Origin: Bacillota bacterium
Lineage (GTDB): Bacteria > Bacillota > Clostridia > DSM-8532
DNA length: 8,121 nt
NCBI GenBank assembly: GCA_023446675.1
Contig: JAEXPO010000449.1
Span: 1-8,121 of the forward strand
Reading direction: 5' to 3'
Translations under genes and position numbers: made by a program
The notes under the pieces: generated by a model
Databases searched by the model: none
What the model was told of the DNA's origin: nothing
What the model saw: the letters and a program-made list of their open reading frames with translations, nothing else
In this document: positions 1 to 6,001 of the stretch, in pieces
Position numbering within the stretch: position 1 is the stretch's first letter
Layout of the letters: each line of letters begins with the position of its first letter

Positions 1-1
1 C

Positions 2-298
2 TCCATAGCAAGGGCTATATTGAAGGATTCGCCCATTATTCTTCTGGATGAAGCCACCTCCAGTGTGGATCCGGAAAACGAGTGGGAGATTCAGGAGGCC
101 TTAATGGCTCTGGCAGCCGACAAGACCCTTATTGTGGTTGCCCATCGTCTGAGTACCGTAGGCCACGCCGACAGGATTGTGGTGCTTGATAACGGCCAAA
201 TGGCCGAGGCCGGCACCCACGAAGAGCTGATCCGTGAAAACGGCCTTTATACCAGGCTTTGGGCCGAATCCTCCTTTTGCAATGAGGAAGTATATTAA
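2..298 (+). CDS. ABC transporter ATP-binding/permease protein, C-terminal fragment
   Basis: This is the end of a nucleotide-binding domain of an ABC transporter; the rest lies left of the window. The open frame runs from the first bases as SIARAILK, the stretch that normally follows the LSGGQ signature. Then come Walker B plus D-loop ([12 protein letters not shown]), the switch histidine motif (VVAHRLSTV) and the usual tail ([21 protein letters not shown]). The TTG codon at 20 is internal, not the start. The SSVD D-loop, the HRLSTV form and the AGTHEEL tail fit the exporter-type (MsbA-like, subfamily B/C) fused permease-ATPases, which couple ATP hydrolysis to moving lipids, peptides, drugs or siderophores across the membrane. 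The substrate cannot be told from this fragment. The protein ends about 25 residues after AGTHEEL, a normal length. No terminator is visible between its stop codon and the promoter of the next gene. Confidence 0.93.
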   Translation, partial: SIARAILKDSPIILLDEATSSVDPENEWEIQEALMALAADKTLIVVAHRLSTVGHADRIVVLDNGQMAEAGTHEELIRENGLYTRLWAESSFCNEEVY

Positions 299-304
299 AA
301 TCAA

Positions 305-332
305 TTTACAAAAAACCAATCTTTGCTATAAT
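305..332 (+). promoter_or_regulatory. Sigma-A type promoter for the PH-SHOCT gene
   Basis: A -35 box TTTACA (305-310) and a perfect -10 box TATAAT (327-332) are separated by 16 bases. A TG dinucleotide at 324-325 gives an extended -10. It begins 7 bases after the ABC transporter stop codon and about 30 bases before the next start codon, so the following gene can be transcribed independently. Inferred from consensus match only. Confidence 0.7.
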
Positions 333-362
333 CTATTTATAATGAATAAAGGAGTGAATTAT

Positions 363-878
363 ATGGGTTCTAACGTTTTTTTAAAGGATGATAAAAAACC
401 TGGCGTTTTTCGTGTTTATAAAAGGCATGCCAAAATGCTTGGAGCAATTACTAATGATACTCCTATTTCTTTTTATGCCGGAAAAGGTGGTCTTGTATCC
501 AGATACCCCTATTTGCTGGGTACTGATGATTGCTTAATTATTGGAACACCGGGTAAAATGCTTAAACCTATTACTGTTCTTCCCTATCGATCTATAAGCA
601 GCTGCACCGTTGTACCTGGGGGATTCGGTAAAATTAAGATTAACTTTGGTATAGTAGGAAGTGCGCCCGTGGAGTACGCTCCTGGCTTCCTCAGGCAACA
701 GGACGCTCAGCGTATATGCAATATTATCCTGGAAAAGTCACAGCCTGCCACTCATCAAACAGTTGTTCAAGGCAATAACTCATTGGCGGAGATAGAAAAA
801 CTTGCTGAACTGAAAAGTAAAGGCTTAGTTACTGAAGAAGAATTTCAGCTGAAAAAGAAACAGCTCTTAAATCTGTAG
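363..878 (+). CDS. Small PH-like domain protein with C-terminal SHOCT domain
   Basis: Encodes 171 residues with no signal peptide or membrane segment, so probably cytoplasmic. The ATG at 363 is chosen because GGAG (351-354) sits 8 bases upstream; the open frame extends further left but runs back through the promoter. Residues about 35-125 look like a bacterial pleckstrin-homology-type beta fold (TDDCLIIGT, then PYRSISSCTV and GKIKINFG strands, then a terminal helix QQDAQRICNIILE). Residues about 140-170 form a SHOCT motif: paired helices SLAEIEKLAELKSKGLVTEEEF followed by a lysine-rich helix. SHOCT domains are short C-terminal oligomerisation or peptide-binding modules found on many unrelated proteins and in phage-linked genes; no enzymatic role is known. 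The coding sequence is visibly more AT-rich than the ABC gene before it, and it has its own promoter, which hints at separate acquisition. Its cellular job is unknown. Confidence 0.85.
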   Translation: MGSNVFLKDDKKPGVFRVYKRHAKMLGAITNDTPISFYAGKGGLVSRYPYLLGTDDCLIIGTPGKMLKPITVLPYRSISSCTVVPGGFGKIKINFGIVGSAPVEYAPGFLRQQDAQRICNIILEKSQPATHQTVVQGNNSLAEIEKLAELKSKGLVTEEEFQLKKKQLLNL

Positions 879-883
879 ACAGG

Positions 884-911
884 AACAAAATAAAGCATAT
901 TTTCGTTTTTT
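884..911 (+). terminator. Weak candidate intrinsic terminator after PH-SHOCT gene
   Basis: AAAATA (887-892) can pair with TATTTT (898-903) around a 5-base loop, extended by AAC/GTT with one bulged C, and is followed by T906-T911. The stem is almost entirely A-T, so it would be weak. It lies just after the stop codon, which is the expected place. Confidence 0.3.
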
Positions 912-924
912 GCCCAGATTACGG

Positions 925-953
925 TTGTTTTCATTTTGATAATTTGCTATAAC
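925..953 (+). promoter_or_regulatory. Candidate promoter in the gap before the amidohydrolase gene
   Basis: TTGTTT (925-930) and TATAAC (948-953) are spaced 17 bases apart, with an extended -10 TG at 945-946. If real, the amidohydrolase mRNA would have a leader of about 215 bases containing the hairpins at 1049-1142. A second, poorer option closer to the gene is TTGCCA (1127-1132) with TATCTT (1151-1156), 18 bases apart. Neither can be confirmed from sequence. Confidence 0.45.
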
Positions 954-1048
954 AGTTTAAGTTCTCAGATAGCTTCAAAAATGCAGAAAAAACTTACATA
1001 TGTCATAGGCAAACAAGCTTAGTTTAGAATTCCATAAAGGAAGCTCGG

Positions 1049-1118
1049 ATCAGGCAGGCGGCTGCCCATTATTTGGACAGCCGCTCTCCCCCACTATTCG
1101 GCCTGATTGCCGCTCTCC
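1049..1118 (+). repeat. Nested inverted repeats with competing pairing in the amidohydrolase leader
   Basis: GCGGCTG (1058-1064) pairs with CAGCCGC (1078-1084). After one mismatch the stem continues as CCA/TGG around a TTATT loop. Outside it, ATCAGGC (1049-1055) pairs with GCCTGAT (1101-1107). The ten-base word GCCGCTCTCC occurs at 1080-1089 and again at 1109-1118, so the GCGGC arm could pair with either copy. No T-run follows, so this is not a simple terminator. It lies in the 296-base gap between genes (879-1174), which otherwise holds only the promoter candidates and the dyad at 1128. Confidence 0.6.
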
Positions 1119-1127
1119 AAGTCCCTT

Positions 1128-1147
1128 TGCCACAATTTGGCATTTTT
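1128..1147 (+). promoter_or_regulatory. Short dyad TGCCA-N5-TGGCA followed by T5
   Basis: TGCCA (1128-1132) and TGGCA (1138-1142) form a perfect 5-bp dyad around CAATT, followed directly by TTTTT, 27 bases before the amidohydrolase start. It could be an operator half-site pair or a very weak attenuator hairpin. The sequence alone does not decide. Confidence 0.3.
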
Positions 1148-1174
1148 ATGTATCTTACATAATGAGGTATCGCC

Positions 1175-1960
1175 ATGTCCAGCTTCACTGTGATAAATGA
1201 AGCAAATCACCGTTTTCCTGTGGTAGTAAACCTACCTCACAGCGGTACATTTGTTCCTCCCGATATGAAGGGAAATCTGCTTGCAACCGCGTGTCTATCC
1301 AATTCCGTCTGGTTTTTGCCGGAGCTTTTTGACTTTTTGCCGAAAATGGGCTGTACCACCTTAATCAATCATCTAAGCCGATATGTGGTGGACATGAACC
1401 GCTCTGCATTGGCCAACGGTGCCGGAGATTACCGGAAAACCGTTGTTTATCATGAGAATACCCAGGGAAAACCGCTTTATCTGTCACCGCCCGATGAATG
1501 TGAAATCAAACGGAGGATAAACCTCTATTATATGCCCTATCATGAGACGCTGGAAAAGCTTATCGAGGAAAAGCTCAAGGAGCATTCCACTGTACTTTTA
1601 CTGGATTTGCACAGCTTTTTCATTGACTTTGTCAAAGGGGGCCATCAGGACGTCTACCTTTCCAACCGAGGTGGCCAGACCTCCTCCTCTGAAACCGTGA
1701 ACCGCCTTCACAGCGCCTTTTGCCAACAGGGTCTTACTGTTTTGGATAACGCCATTATGGGGGGGCACGCCATAGGCCACTACCGAACGCTTTTCGGGGA
1801 ATGCCTTGAGGGAGTATTGATTGAGCTTCGGTATACAAAATACATTGAAGAGAGGTACTTTTGCGAGGAAGAAGTGACACGGCGGGACGAAGAGCTGTTC
1901 CAAAGCGCAAAACAAAAGCTCAAGGCCGTTTTCATGCAGCTTCCCTGTTTTAAATATTGA
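1175..1960 (+). CDS. N-formylglutamate amidohydrolase family protein
   Basis: Encodes 261 residues, typical for the family (PF05013, HutG/FGase-like). Characterised members hydrolyse N-formyl-L-glutamate to glutamate and formate in the last step of one histidine-degradation route; many paralogues act on unknown N-acylated or amide substrates. Visible conserved elements are the N-terminal NLPHSG (His22), VVDMNR (Asp73, Arg76), LLLDLHSF (Asp144, His146), GGHAIGHYRT (His198, His202) and IELRYTKY (Glu217, Arg219). These supply the histidines and acids expected for a zinc-dependent, carboxypeptidase-like site. No signal peptide, so cytoplasmic. The start ATG has GAGGT (1164-1168) six bases upstream. 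No other hut genes are in the window, so a role in histidine use is not supported by context and the substrate remains open. It converges with the leftward hydrolase gene 47 bases away. Confidence 0.88.
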   Translation: MSSFTVINEANHRFPVVVNLPHSGTFVPPDMKGNLLATACLSNSVWFLPELFDFLPKMGCTTLINHLSRYVVDMNRSALANGAGDYRKTVVYHENTQGKPLYLSPPDECEIKRRINLYYMPYHETLEKLIEEKLKEHSTVLLLDLHSFFIDFVKGGHQDVYLSNRGGQTSSSETVNRLHSAFCQQGLTVLDNAIMGGHAIGHYRTLFGECLEGVLIELRYTKYIEERYFCEEEVTRRDEELFQSAKQKLKAVFMQLPCFKY

Positions 1961-1990
1961 GCTATAGCCCTAAGTAAGGAGCCATAGCCC
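1959..1990. repeat. Short tandem direct repeat between convergent genes
   Basis: GAGCTATAGCCC (1959-1970) and GAGCCATAGCCC (1979-1990) match at 11 of 12 bases with a 20-base period. They fill most of the gap between the amidohydrolase and hydrolase stop codons. No hairpin-plus-T-run terminator is visible here for either gene. Confidence 0.6.
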
Positions 1991-2007
1991 CTCAAAGAAG
2001 CTTATCC

Positions 2008-3057
2008 TTAATTCAAAAGCTTTTCGCAGGCAGACAGGAATACCTCCGGGCGTTCAAAATGGATGTCATGCCCGCATTTTATGTTTATTCTTTCGCAATT
2101 TTCAATTAAAGCCTGAACCTTGTCCCCATCGCCATCCGTATTGGCTGCGTACAAAACGCCGTCCTTACCGTATTGGGTATTGGCCTTTAGGTAAATGACA
2201 GGGCATGTAAGACTTTTAAGAATATTCTCCTGATTCGCATCTTTCATCCACGAGCCGTCATAAAAAGCGTTTCCGAATCTGGGGTCATAATGGTCCATAT
2301 AAAGAAGCGTACGCAACCAGGTATGTGGAACCCAGGAAATCTTGATAGGCTCACCCGGATTTTTTTGTCTGTACCTCACTGCCGATTCAACAATTTTATC
2401 CTTTAGCCCTCCAAAAAGAGTAAGCAGGTAGCCGTGCTTGAGATAATACAGGGAAAAATCCGTTTCAACTGTTTGACCTGCAAAAGCATGTGTAACCAAA
2501 TAGGCATCGTACCAGGCAAAAGCGCCGTTGTCTTTCTGTATCTCTTCCGGTGTAACACGGAAAAGAGGGGGATCCTCCAAAACAAGTCCGTTAATCCGCG
2601 CAGGCGCGTTAGCTGCTATCCAGGCTGCCAGAATACCACCGGAGGAATGCCCCGATAAATAGCAATTCTCTTTAATAACATTGTTAATAAACCAAATAAG
2701 GGCTTCTCCGTTAGCCTGGCAGGAATACAGATTGGCACCGTGGCTCGACTCACCGTGTCCGTAACAATCCACGGCATAAACATGGAAGGCTTTTGACAGC
2801 TTGGGGAGCACCCTGGCATAGTCCTCCCACGCTACAGTCTGTCCATGAATCAAAAGCAAGGCGGGGCCGTTGCCGGGGCCTTCCCCATAGCTTATGACAG
2901 AGCCATCCGCCAGCGTCACCTTTTTGCTCTCAAACCCCGCCCGGATTGCCTTTTGTATCAAAGCCCTCTCGAAATGGCTATTGTTATAAAGATAGCTTCC
3001 TGTCAGAACAACCAAGAAGATTAAAACGGCCCCAATTATTCCCCACACAATCAGCAT
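2008..3057 (-). CDS. Membrane-anchored alpha/beta hydrolase
   Basis: Encodes 349 residues from the ATG at 3057. A GTG at 3066 is an alternative start three codons earlier, but AGGTGA (3068-3063) lies 5 bases before the ATG and includes that GTG, so the ATG fits better. Residues about 2-24 form one hydrophobic segment after two residues, probably an uncleaved anchor, so the catalytic domain would face outside. The alpha/beta-hydrolase fold is clear: LLLIHGQTV oxyanion-hole motif, VYAVDCYGHGES, then the nucleophile elbow GHSSGG (Ser138), followed by LVLEDPP. A late GHDIHFERPE supplies the catalytic histidine (His330) just before the C-terminal helix. The usual acid position after strand 7 reads YLKANTQYG without an obvious Asp, so the acid may come from the following D-rich loop (TDGDGDK). 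Substrate unknown; esterase or lipase-like activity is the general expectation. It is co-transcribed with the regulator just upstream. Confidence 0.88.
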   Translation of the reverse strand: MLIVWGIIGAVLIFLVVLTGSYLYNNSHFERALIQKAIRAGFESKKVTLADGSVISYGEGPGNGPALLLIHGQTVAWEDYARVLPKLSKAFHVYAVDCYGHGESSHGANLYSCQANGEALIWFINNVIKENCYLSGHSSGGILAAWIAANAPARINGLVLEDPPLFRVTPEEIQKDNGAFAWYDAYLVTHAFAGQTVETDFSLYYLKHGYLLTLFGGLKDKIVESAVRYRQKNPGEPIKISWVPHTWLRTLLYMDHYDPRFGNAFYDGSWMKDANQENILKSLTCPVIYLKANTQYGKDGVLYAANTDGDGDKVQALIENCERINIKCGHDIHFERPEVFLSACEKLLN

Positions 3058-3078
3058 TTTTTTCACCTTTTTAGCTTT

Positions 3079-3537
3079 CTATTTCTTTTTTTCTTGTCCT
3101 TCATTTTTAGCCGGACCGAGAATGGCTTCCATTAAAGGTTCCATATTTCGCATAAACAGCTCCGCTTTTAATATGGCAATGCCTCCAAGGGCCTCGTCCC
3201 CAAGTATCATCAGGCTATCCCCCGGGCTAAATTGAAATACCTCCCGGGCCTTTTTTGGGATAACGATTTGCCCCCGTTCTCCCAAAGTGACTGTACCGAA
3301 AATATGCTTACCTTTGGGAGGAATAAGGTGCGCATCGGTTTCGTCGCCGTCATTAACCAGATTATCCAGGCTTACATCGTATAATTTGGCTAACGCAATG
3401 CAGTTAGCGATATCCGGAAGGCTGTCGCCGTTTTCCCATTTTGCAACCGCCTGTCGGGAGACGTTTATTTTTTCCGCGATCTCTTCCTGAGTGTATTTGT
3501 TTATTTTTCTAAGCATATGCAAATTCGTACTTATCAT
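3079..3537 (-). CDS. XRE-type HTH regulator fused to an AbrB/SpoVT domain
   Basis: Encodes a 152-residue transcription factor with two DNA-binding modules. Residues about 6-61 are a HTH_3/XRE domain (YTQEEIAEKINVSRQAVAKWENG, with the recognition helix around SRQAVAKWE, then LAKLYDVSLDNLV). Residues about 80-126 are a SpoVT/AbrB swapped-hairpin domain (GTVTLGERGQIVIPKKAREVF, then PGDSLMIL). The last 25 residues end in a lysine-rich tail. The start ATG has GGAG (3550-3547) 9 bases upstream. It is the first gene of an operon with the membrane alpha/beta hydrolase, starting 21 bases after its stop, so that hydrolase is the most likely target. A palindrome over its own -10 box suggests autoregulation. 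AbrB domains dimerise or tetramerise, so the protein may bridge two kinds of site. Family assignment is secure; target and signal are inferred. Confidence 0.92.
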   Translation of the reverse strand: MISTNLHMLRKINKYTQEEIAEKINVSRQAVAKWENGDSLPDIANCIALAKLYDVSLDNLVNDGDETDAHLIPPKGKHIFGTVTLGERGQIVIPKKAREVFQFSPGDSLMILGDEALGGIAILKAELFMRNMEPLMEAILGPAKNEGQEKKK

Positions 3538-3606
3538 ATTTTTACGCTCCAGTCATTTATAGTTTAATTAATTCAAAATGCATTATCCAGCAAGCAATCA
3601 CAACAT

Positions 3607-3638
3607 TTAATTATAATTAATGTTAATATCGGTTGCAA
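3607..3638 (-). promoter_or_regulatory. Promoter with overlapping palindromic operator for the regulator-hydrolase operon
   Basis: On the minus strand, TTGCAA (3638-3633) and TATAAT (3615-3610) are 17 bases apart, an excellent sigma-A match, giving a leader of about 65 bases. The -10 box sits inside a perfect 14-bp palindrome TTAATTATAATTAA (3607-3620), flanked by AACAT/TGTT that extend the symmetry with one offset base. AT-rich palindromes of this kind suit AbrB or XRE dimers. Confidence 0.7.
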
Positions 3639-3696
3639 TGAAGGTGTCTTTTATTCGGCATTCAGCAAAAATCCTTACTCCATGGTGCCCTCCTCT

Positions 3697-3750
3697 GGGG
3701 GGATTTAAACCCCACCCGCTTAGCGCAAGCATAGCTTGCGTTAAGCCCCC
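3697..3750. repeat. Compound hairpin element in the intergenic gap
   Basis: GCTTAGCGCAAGC (3718-3730) and GCTTGCGTTAAGC (3734-3746) form a 13-bp stem (one G-T pair) around an ATA triloop. It is flanked by a G6 run with ATTTAAA and CCCC (a small GGGG/CCCC hairpin, about 3697-3713) and by CCCCC at 3746-3750, so G and C runs could pair in more than one way. No T-run follows on either strand, so it is not a canonical terminator. It lies in the 384-base gap 3538-3921, between the operon promoter and the propeller-gene terminator. Confidence 0.6.
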
Positions 3751-3772
3751 GGGAACCCTGTTGTTTTACAAT

Positions 3773-3800
3773 AAAAAAAGCCGGGTCACAAGAACCCGGC
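3773..3800 (-). terminator. Intrinsic terminator of the aldolase-dehydrogenase-propeller operon
   Basis: Read leftward, GCCGGGT and ACCCGGC (3800-3794 and 3786-3780) form a perfect 7-bp GC-rich stem with a 7-base loop, followed immediately by T7 (3779-3773). It is about 120 bases past the stop codon of the propeller gene. An extra hairpin in between (AGAGCT 3813-3818 with AGCTCT 3826-3831, followed leftward by TTTAAAA) may assist. On the plus strand the run after the stem is too weak. Confidence 0.85.
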
Positions 3801-3921
3801 GCCCCCTTTTAAAGAGCTCCCTACAAGCTCTCTGTCAGGAAGAAATAACAGATAAGATAAAGGCACTTACATATGTTAAACCTTTCCCTCCGAAGGTAAC
3901 GAAGGGCGTATGTCAATGAGC

Positions 3922-5775
3922 TTACTCCTTTTCAAGGGTATCCACCCGCAGAGTATTGATATAGCATTCGGTTTTGGCATGAGGAGCATCGGCTTGAGGC
4001 AGAATGCCGATATCTCCGTTTCTGCCGTTTATTTCAAGGTTCTGAAAGGGCAGCGTGTATTTTGTGGCAAAAACGATTCTTTCCAACACATGTACGGATT
4101 GGGCAAACTCAAAGCTCTTTTCCGTCGTTTCCGTCTCCGACGAGACAGTGACGGCGACCCTGTTCTTGACACAGTCTGCGATAACCGAAACATCAAGCCA
4201 GGCTTCACAGGCACAAGCGCAAAGCTTCTTATTAAGTCCTCCCGAGCGCAGATACAGGCCGCCGTCGGATGAAAACAGCAGGCTCACGGGAGCCGCGCCG
4301 TGGCGATCCTGGAGAAATACGGCCACACCCTTTTCGCCCTCCGTTTTTTTCACCATCAGGCGGAACTCCGCCTTAACAAGTACTCCCGGAACAAACATCC
4401 GTTCCGCCAGCACCCGGTTGTAAGGATCCCAATCTGTCAGATACAGGCTTTTGTCGTTGTCCGAAGGATAGGCCTTTATTCGGGCTTCACCCCATTTGGG
4501 CACATAAAGGTTCCATCCCTCTGCCGGTCCTTCCGAAGCCGAAGCGCTAAAATCCTCCCTGACATTTTCCGTTTCCTGCCCTGTAATCGGAACAGGAACC
4601 CGGCAGCCCCAGATATCCTCCTTATTAACGCTGTAGGTCAGCCACAGAGCGCCGTCCTCCGGCTGGGGATTGTTCTCGGTTATACCTCTTACATACTGAG
4701 GACCAAGGTTTTTAAGCTTTCCCTCATAACGGCAGGGCGACACCTCCGGCGTAATGGTCAGGAGATTGTCAAAATCAACCCCGTTATCCCCCGTCACCAC
4801 TGCCAGTGGCCATCGGTGGGCGCTGTCCGTGGTGGGATTGTACACCAGCGCATAACGGCCGTCACCGGTTTTCTGGCCCCACATTTTACCTGTTGAGGTT
4901 TCAATGGAATAAGCCTTTTCAAGCTCACTCCAGGTTTCGCCTCCGTCCCTGCTCAGGCTTGTCATGGCGTTTTTAAAAAAGCCCATCACATCACCGCCGG
5001 GGAGGGTATACCAGCCGAAAGCCTTTCCGCCGCGGGGCAGTGTAAAGGATTCATCAAAGCATTCCTCCTCCTGCCATTGCAGGGTTGCCAGCCTGTGGCT
5101 CAGAAATTCGTTGCAGGCTTCCACAAAACCCTTGTCCTCACTTTCCAGGTAAAACGGAAAATGACTGGTATTATTCTTATTGTAACCTCCTGGAAGATTA
5201 TACTTCAAGAAGAAAATGGGTCCAAATGAAAAATCTTCTCTGATTTCCCTCACAACCCTGCCGACACCATAGCCATTGTTGGGACTGATATGGCAGTTTG
5301 GGCTGATACCATAAAAGGTTGAGGCCAGAAGCCTTCCTCCGGCGGTAACAAAAAAGCCCATCCGGTGATGTACAATGCACGGCGTTTCCTCTCCCTGAAG
5401 GAGTTCCTTTCCAGGCCCTTTATAGGGAGCTTTGCTTACCGAAGCCGGAGGAAAAAGCTCTTTTGGGCTGTCCCAGTCTATGCCGTTGGCCGAACGGCAT
5501 AAAAAAACGGCGGACGGAGGCTCATGCTCCCCGATAGGGCCTGCCAGGTATTCAACAAGGAAATGCTCCTTCCAGTAAACCAGCATGGAGGCATGGTTAT
5601 AAGTCCAGCCGCGTCCTTCGGGAGAAAGCGCTGTGTTCTTGGCAGACCTTACGATTTGGTAGTTGCACGCACCAATAGCATGCCGTAGTCCTCCGTCCCC
5701 AAAGCGGATATCCGCTTTTTCAGTATTATGGCAGCGTAGGTTGTTCCGGCTTACAATGCTTTCCCTGTATGTCAT
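3922..5775 (-). CDS. BNR/Asp-box beta-propeller protein (sialidase- or polysaccharide-lyase-like)
   Basis: Encodes 617 residues from the ATG at 5775, which has AAGGAGGG (5790-5783) seven bases upstream; the frame extends 14 codons further but without such a site. There is no signal peptide, so it should act in the cytoplasm. Residues about 25-400 look like a beta-propeller: a canonical Asp-box SRDGGETW (275-282), a short form SANGIDW (95-101) and a degenerate TGDNGVDF (328-335). Residues about 405-617 appear to be a separate beta-sandwich (concanavalin/jelly-roll-like) domain. Sialidases (GH33) carry Asp-boxes, but the FRIP/YRIP arginine motif is absent, so true sialidase activity is doubtful. 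The WTYNHASMLVYW segment (His61) resembles the Tyr/His-containing first blade of BNR_4-type propellers, which include uronate-cleaving lyases; that likeness is from memory and weak. Its neighbours, an aldolase and an alcohol dehydrogenase, point to acidic-sugar catabolism. Confidence 0.75.
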   Translation of the reverse strand: MTYRESIVSRNNLRCHNTEKADIRFGDGGLRHAIGACNYQIVRSAKNTALSPEGRGWTYNHASMLVYWKEHFLVEYLAGPIGEHEPPSAVFLCRSANGIDWDSPKELFPPASVSKAPYKGPGKELLQGEETPCIVHHRMGFFVTAGGRLLASTFYGISPNCHISPNNGYGVGRVVREIREDFSFGPIFFLKYNLPGGYNKNNTSHFPFYLESEDKGFVEACNEFLSHRLATLQWQEEECFDESFTLPRGGKAFGWYTLPGGDVMGFFKNAMTSLSRDGGETWSELEKAYSIETSTGKMWGQKTGDGRYALVYNPTTDSAHRWPLAVVTGDNGVDFDNLLTITPEVSPCRYEGKLKNLGPQYVRGITENNPQPEDGALWLTYSVNKEDIWGCRVPVPITGQETENVREDFSASASEGPAEGWNLYVPKWGEARIKAYPSDNDKSLYLTDWDPYNRVLAERMFVPGVLVKAEFRLMVKKTEGEKGVAVFLQDRHGAAPVSLLFSSDGGLYLRSGGLNKKLCACACEAWLDVSVIADCVKNRVAVTVSSETETTEKSFEFAQSVHVLERIVFATKYTLPFQNLEINGRNGDIGILPQADAPHAKTECYINTLRVDTLEKE

Positions 5776-5782
5776 GGTCTGA

Positions 5783-5790
5783 CCCTCCTT
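5783..5790 (-). promoter_or_regulatory. Ribosome binding site that fixes the propeller-gene start
   Basis: AAGGAGGG reads leftward from 5790 to 5783, seven bases before the ATG at 5775. It lies only 2 bases from the inverted-repeat unit at 5793-5930, so folding there could affect access to it. Confidence 0.85.
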
Positions 5791-5792
5791 CC

Positions 5793-5930
5793 TTAAGCGG
5801 GCTATGCCCGCAACCAATTGCTGCGAAGCAATTGCAATATAACTTATTACCTAATAGCTGAAAAGCGTAAAAAACGAGATTTTTCATCAGCCACTTTATC
5901 CAATTGAATTTCGGGAAAAGCCCGCTTTAA
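5793..5930. repeat. ~138-bp unit bounded by imperfect inverted repeats (MITE-like or structured leader)
   Basis: The left end TTAAGCGGGCT (5793-5803) is mirrored by AGCCCGCTTTAA (5919-5930) with one extra base. CCCG and then CAATTG (5815-5820) also recur in mirror order as CGGG and CAATTG (5901-5906), so the two ends align as ~28-30-base inverted repeats. Within it: hairpin GCGGGC-TAT-GCCCGC (5797-5811); hairpin CAATTGCT-GCGA-AGCAATTG (5815-5834); hairpin GCTG..AAAA/TTTTCATCAGC (5857-5891, with a 3-base bulge); and CGGG-AAAAG-CCCG (5912-5924). It fills most of the 226-base gap between the dehydrogenase stop and the propeller start. It has no coding capacity. Confidence 0.6.
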
Positions 5931-6001
5931 TGTATTGATACTTTAAGTCATTATGAGGAAGCTTGTTTTATTGGCACTTATCAGCTTTAAGGTATTTAGG
6001 T

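Noticed and set aside
1961..2007. Bidirectional terminator between the convergent genes
   Set aside because: The repeated words are direct, not inverted, and no T-run follows a stem on either strand.
3620..3919. 99-codon plus-strand open frame in the intergenic gap
   Set aside because: It runs through the regulator promoter region, the compound hairpin and the leftward terminator, has no good ribosome binding site, and its protein shows no family features.
4300..4896. Long plus-strand open frame opposite the propeller gene
   Set aside because: It is antisense to a well-supported gene with a clear ribosome binding site and domain motifs; the translated sequence is rich in Arg, His and Pro without recognisable motifs.
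5857..5876. Possible catabolite-repression (cre) site in the gap before the propeller gene
   Set aside because: The sequence TGAAAAGCGTAAAA misses the central CG position and the right half of the consensus.
5857..5891. CTGATGA word on the minus strand, as in a hammerhead ribozyme core
   Set aside because: The required GAAA segment, cleavage-site triplet and three closing stems are not found in the correct order around it.
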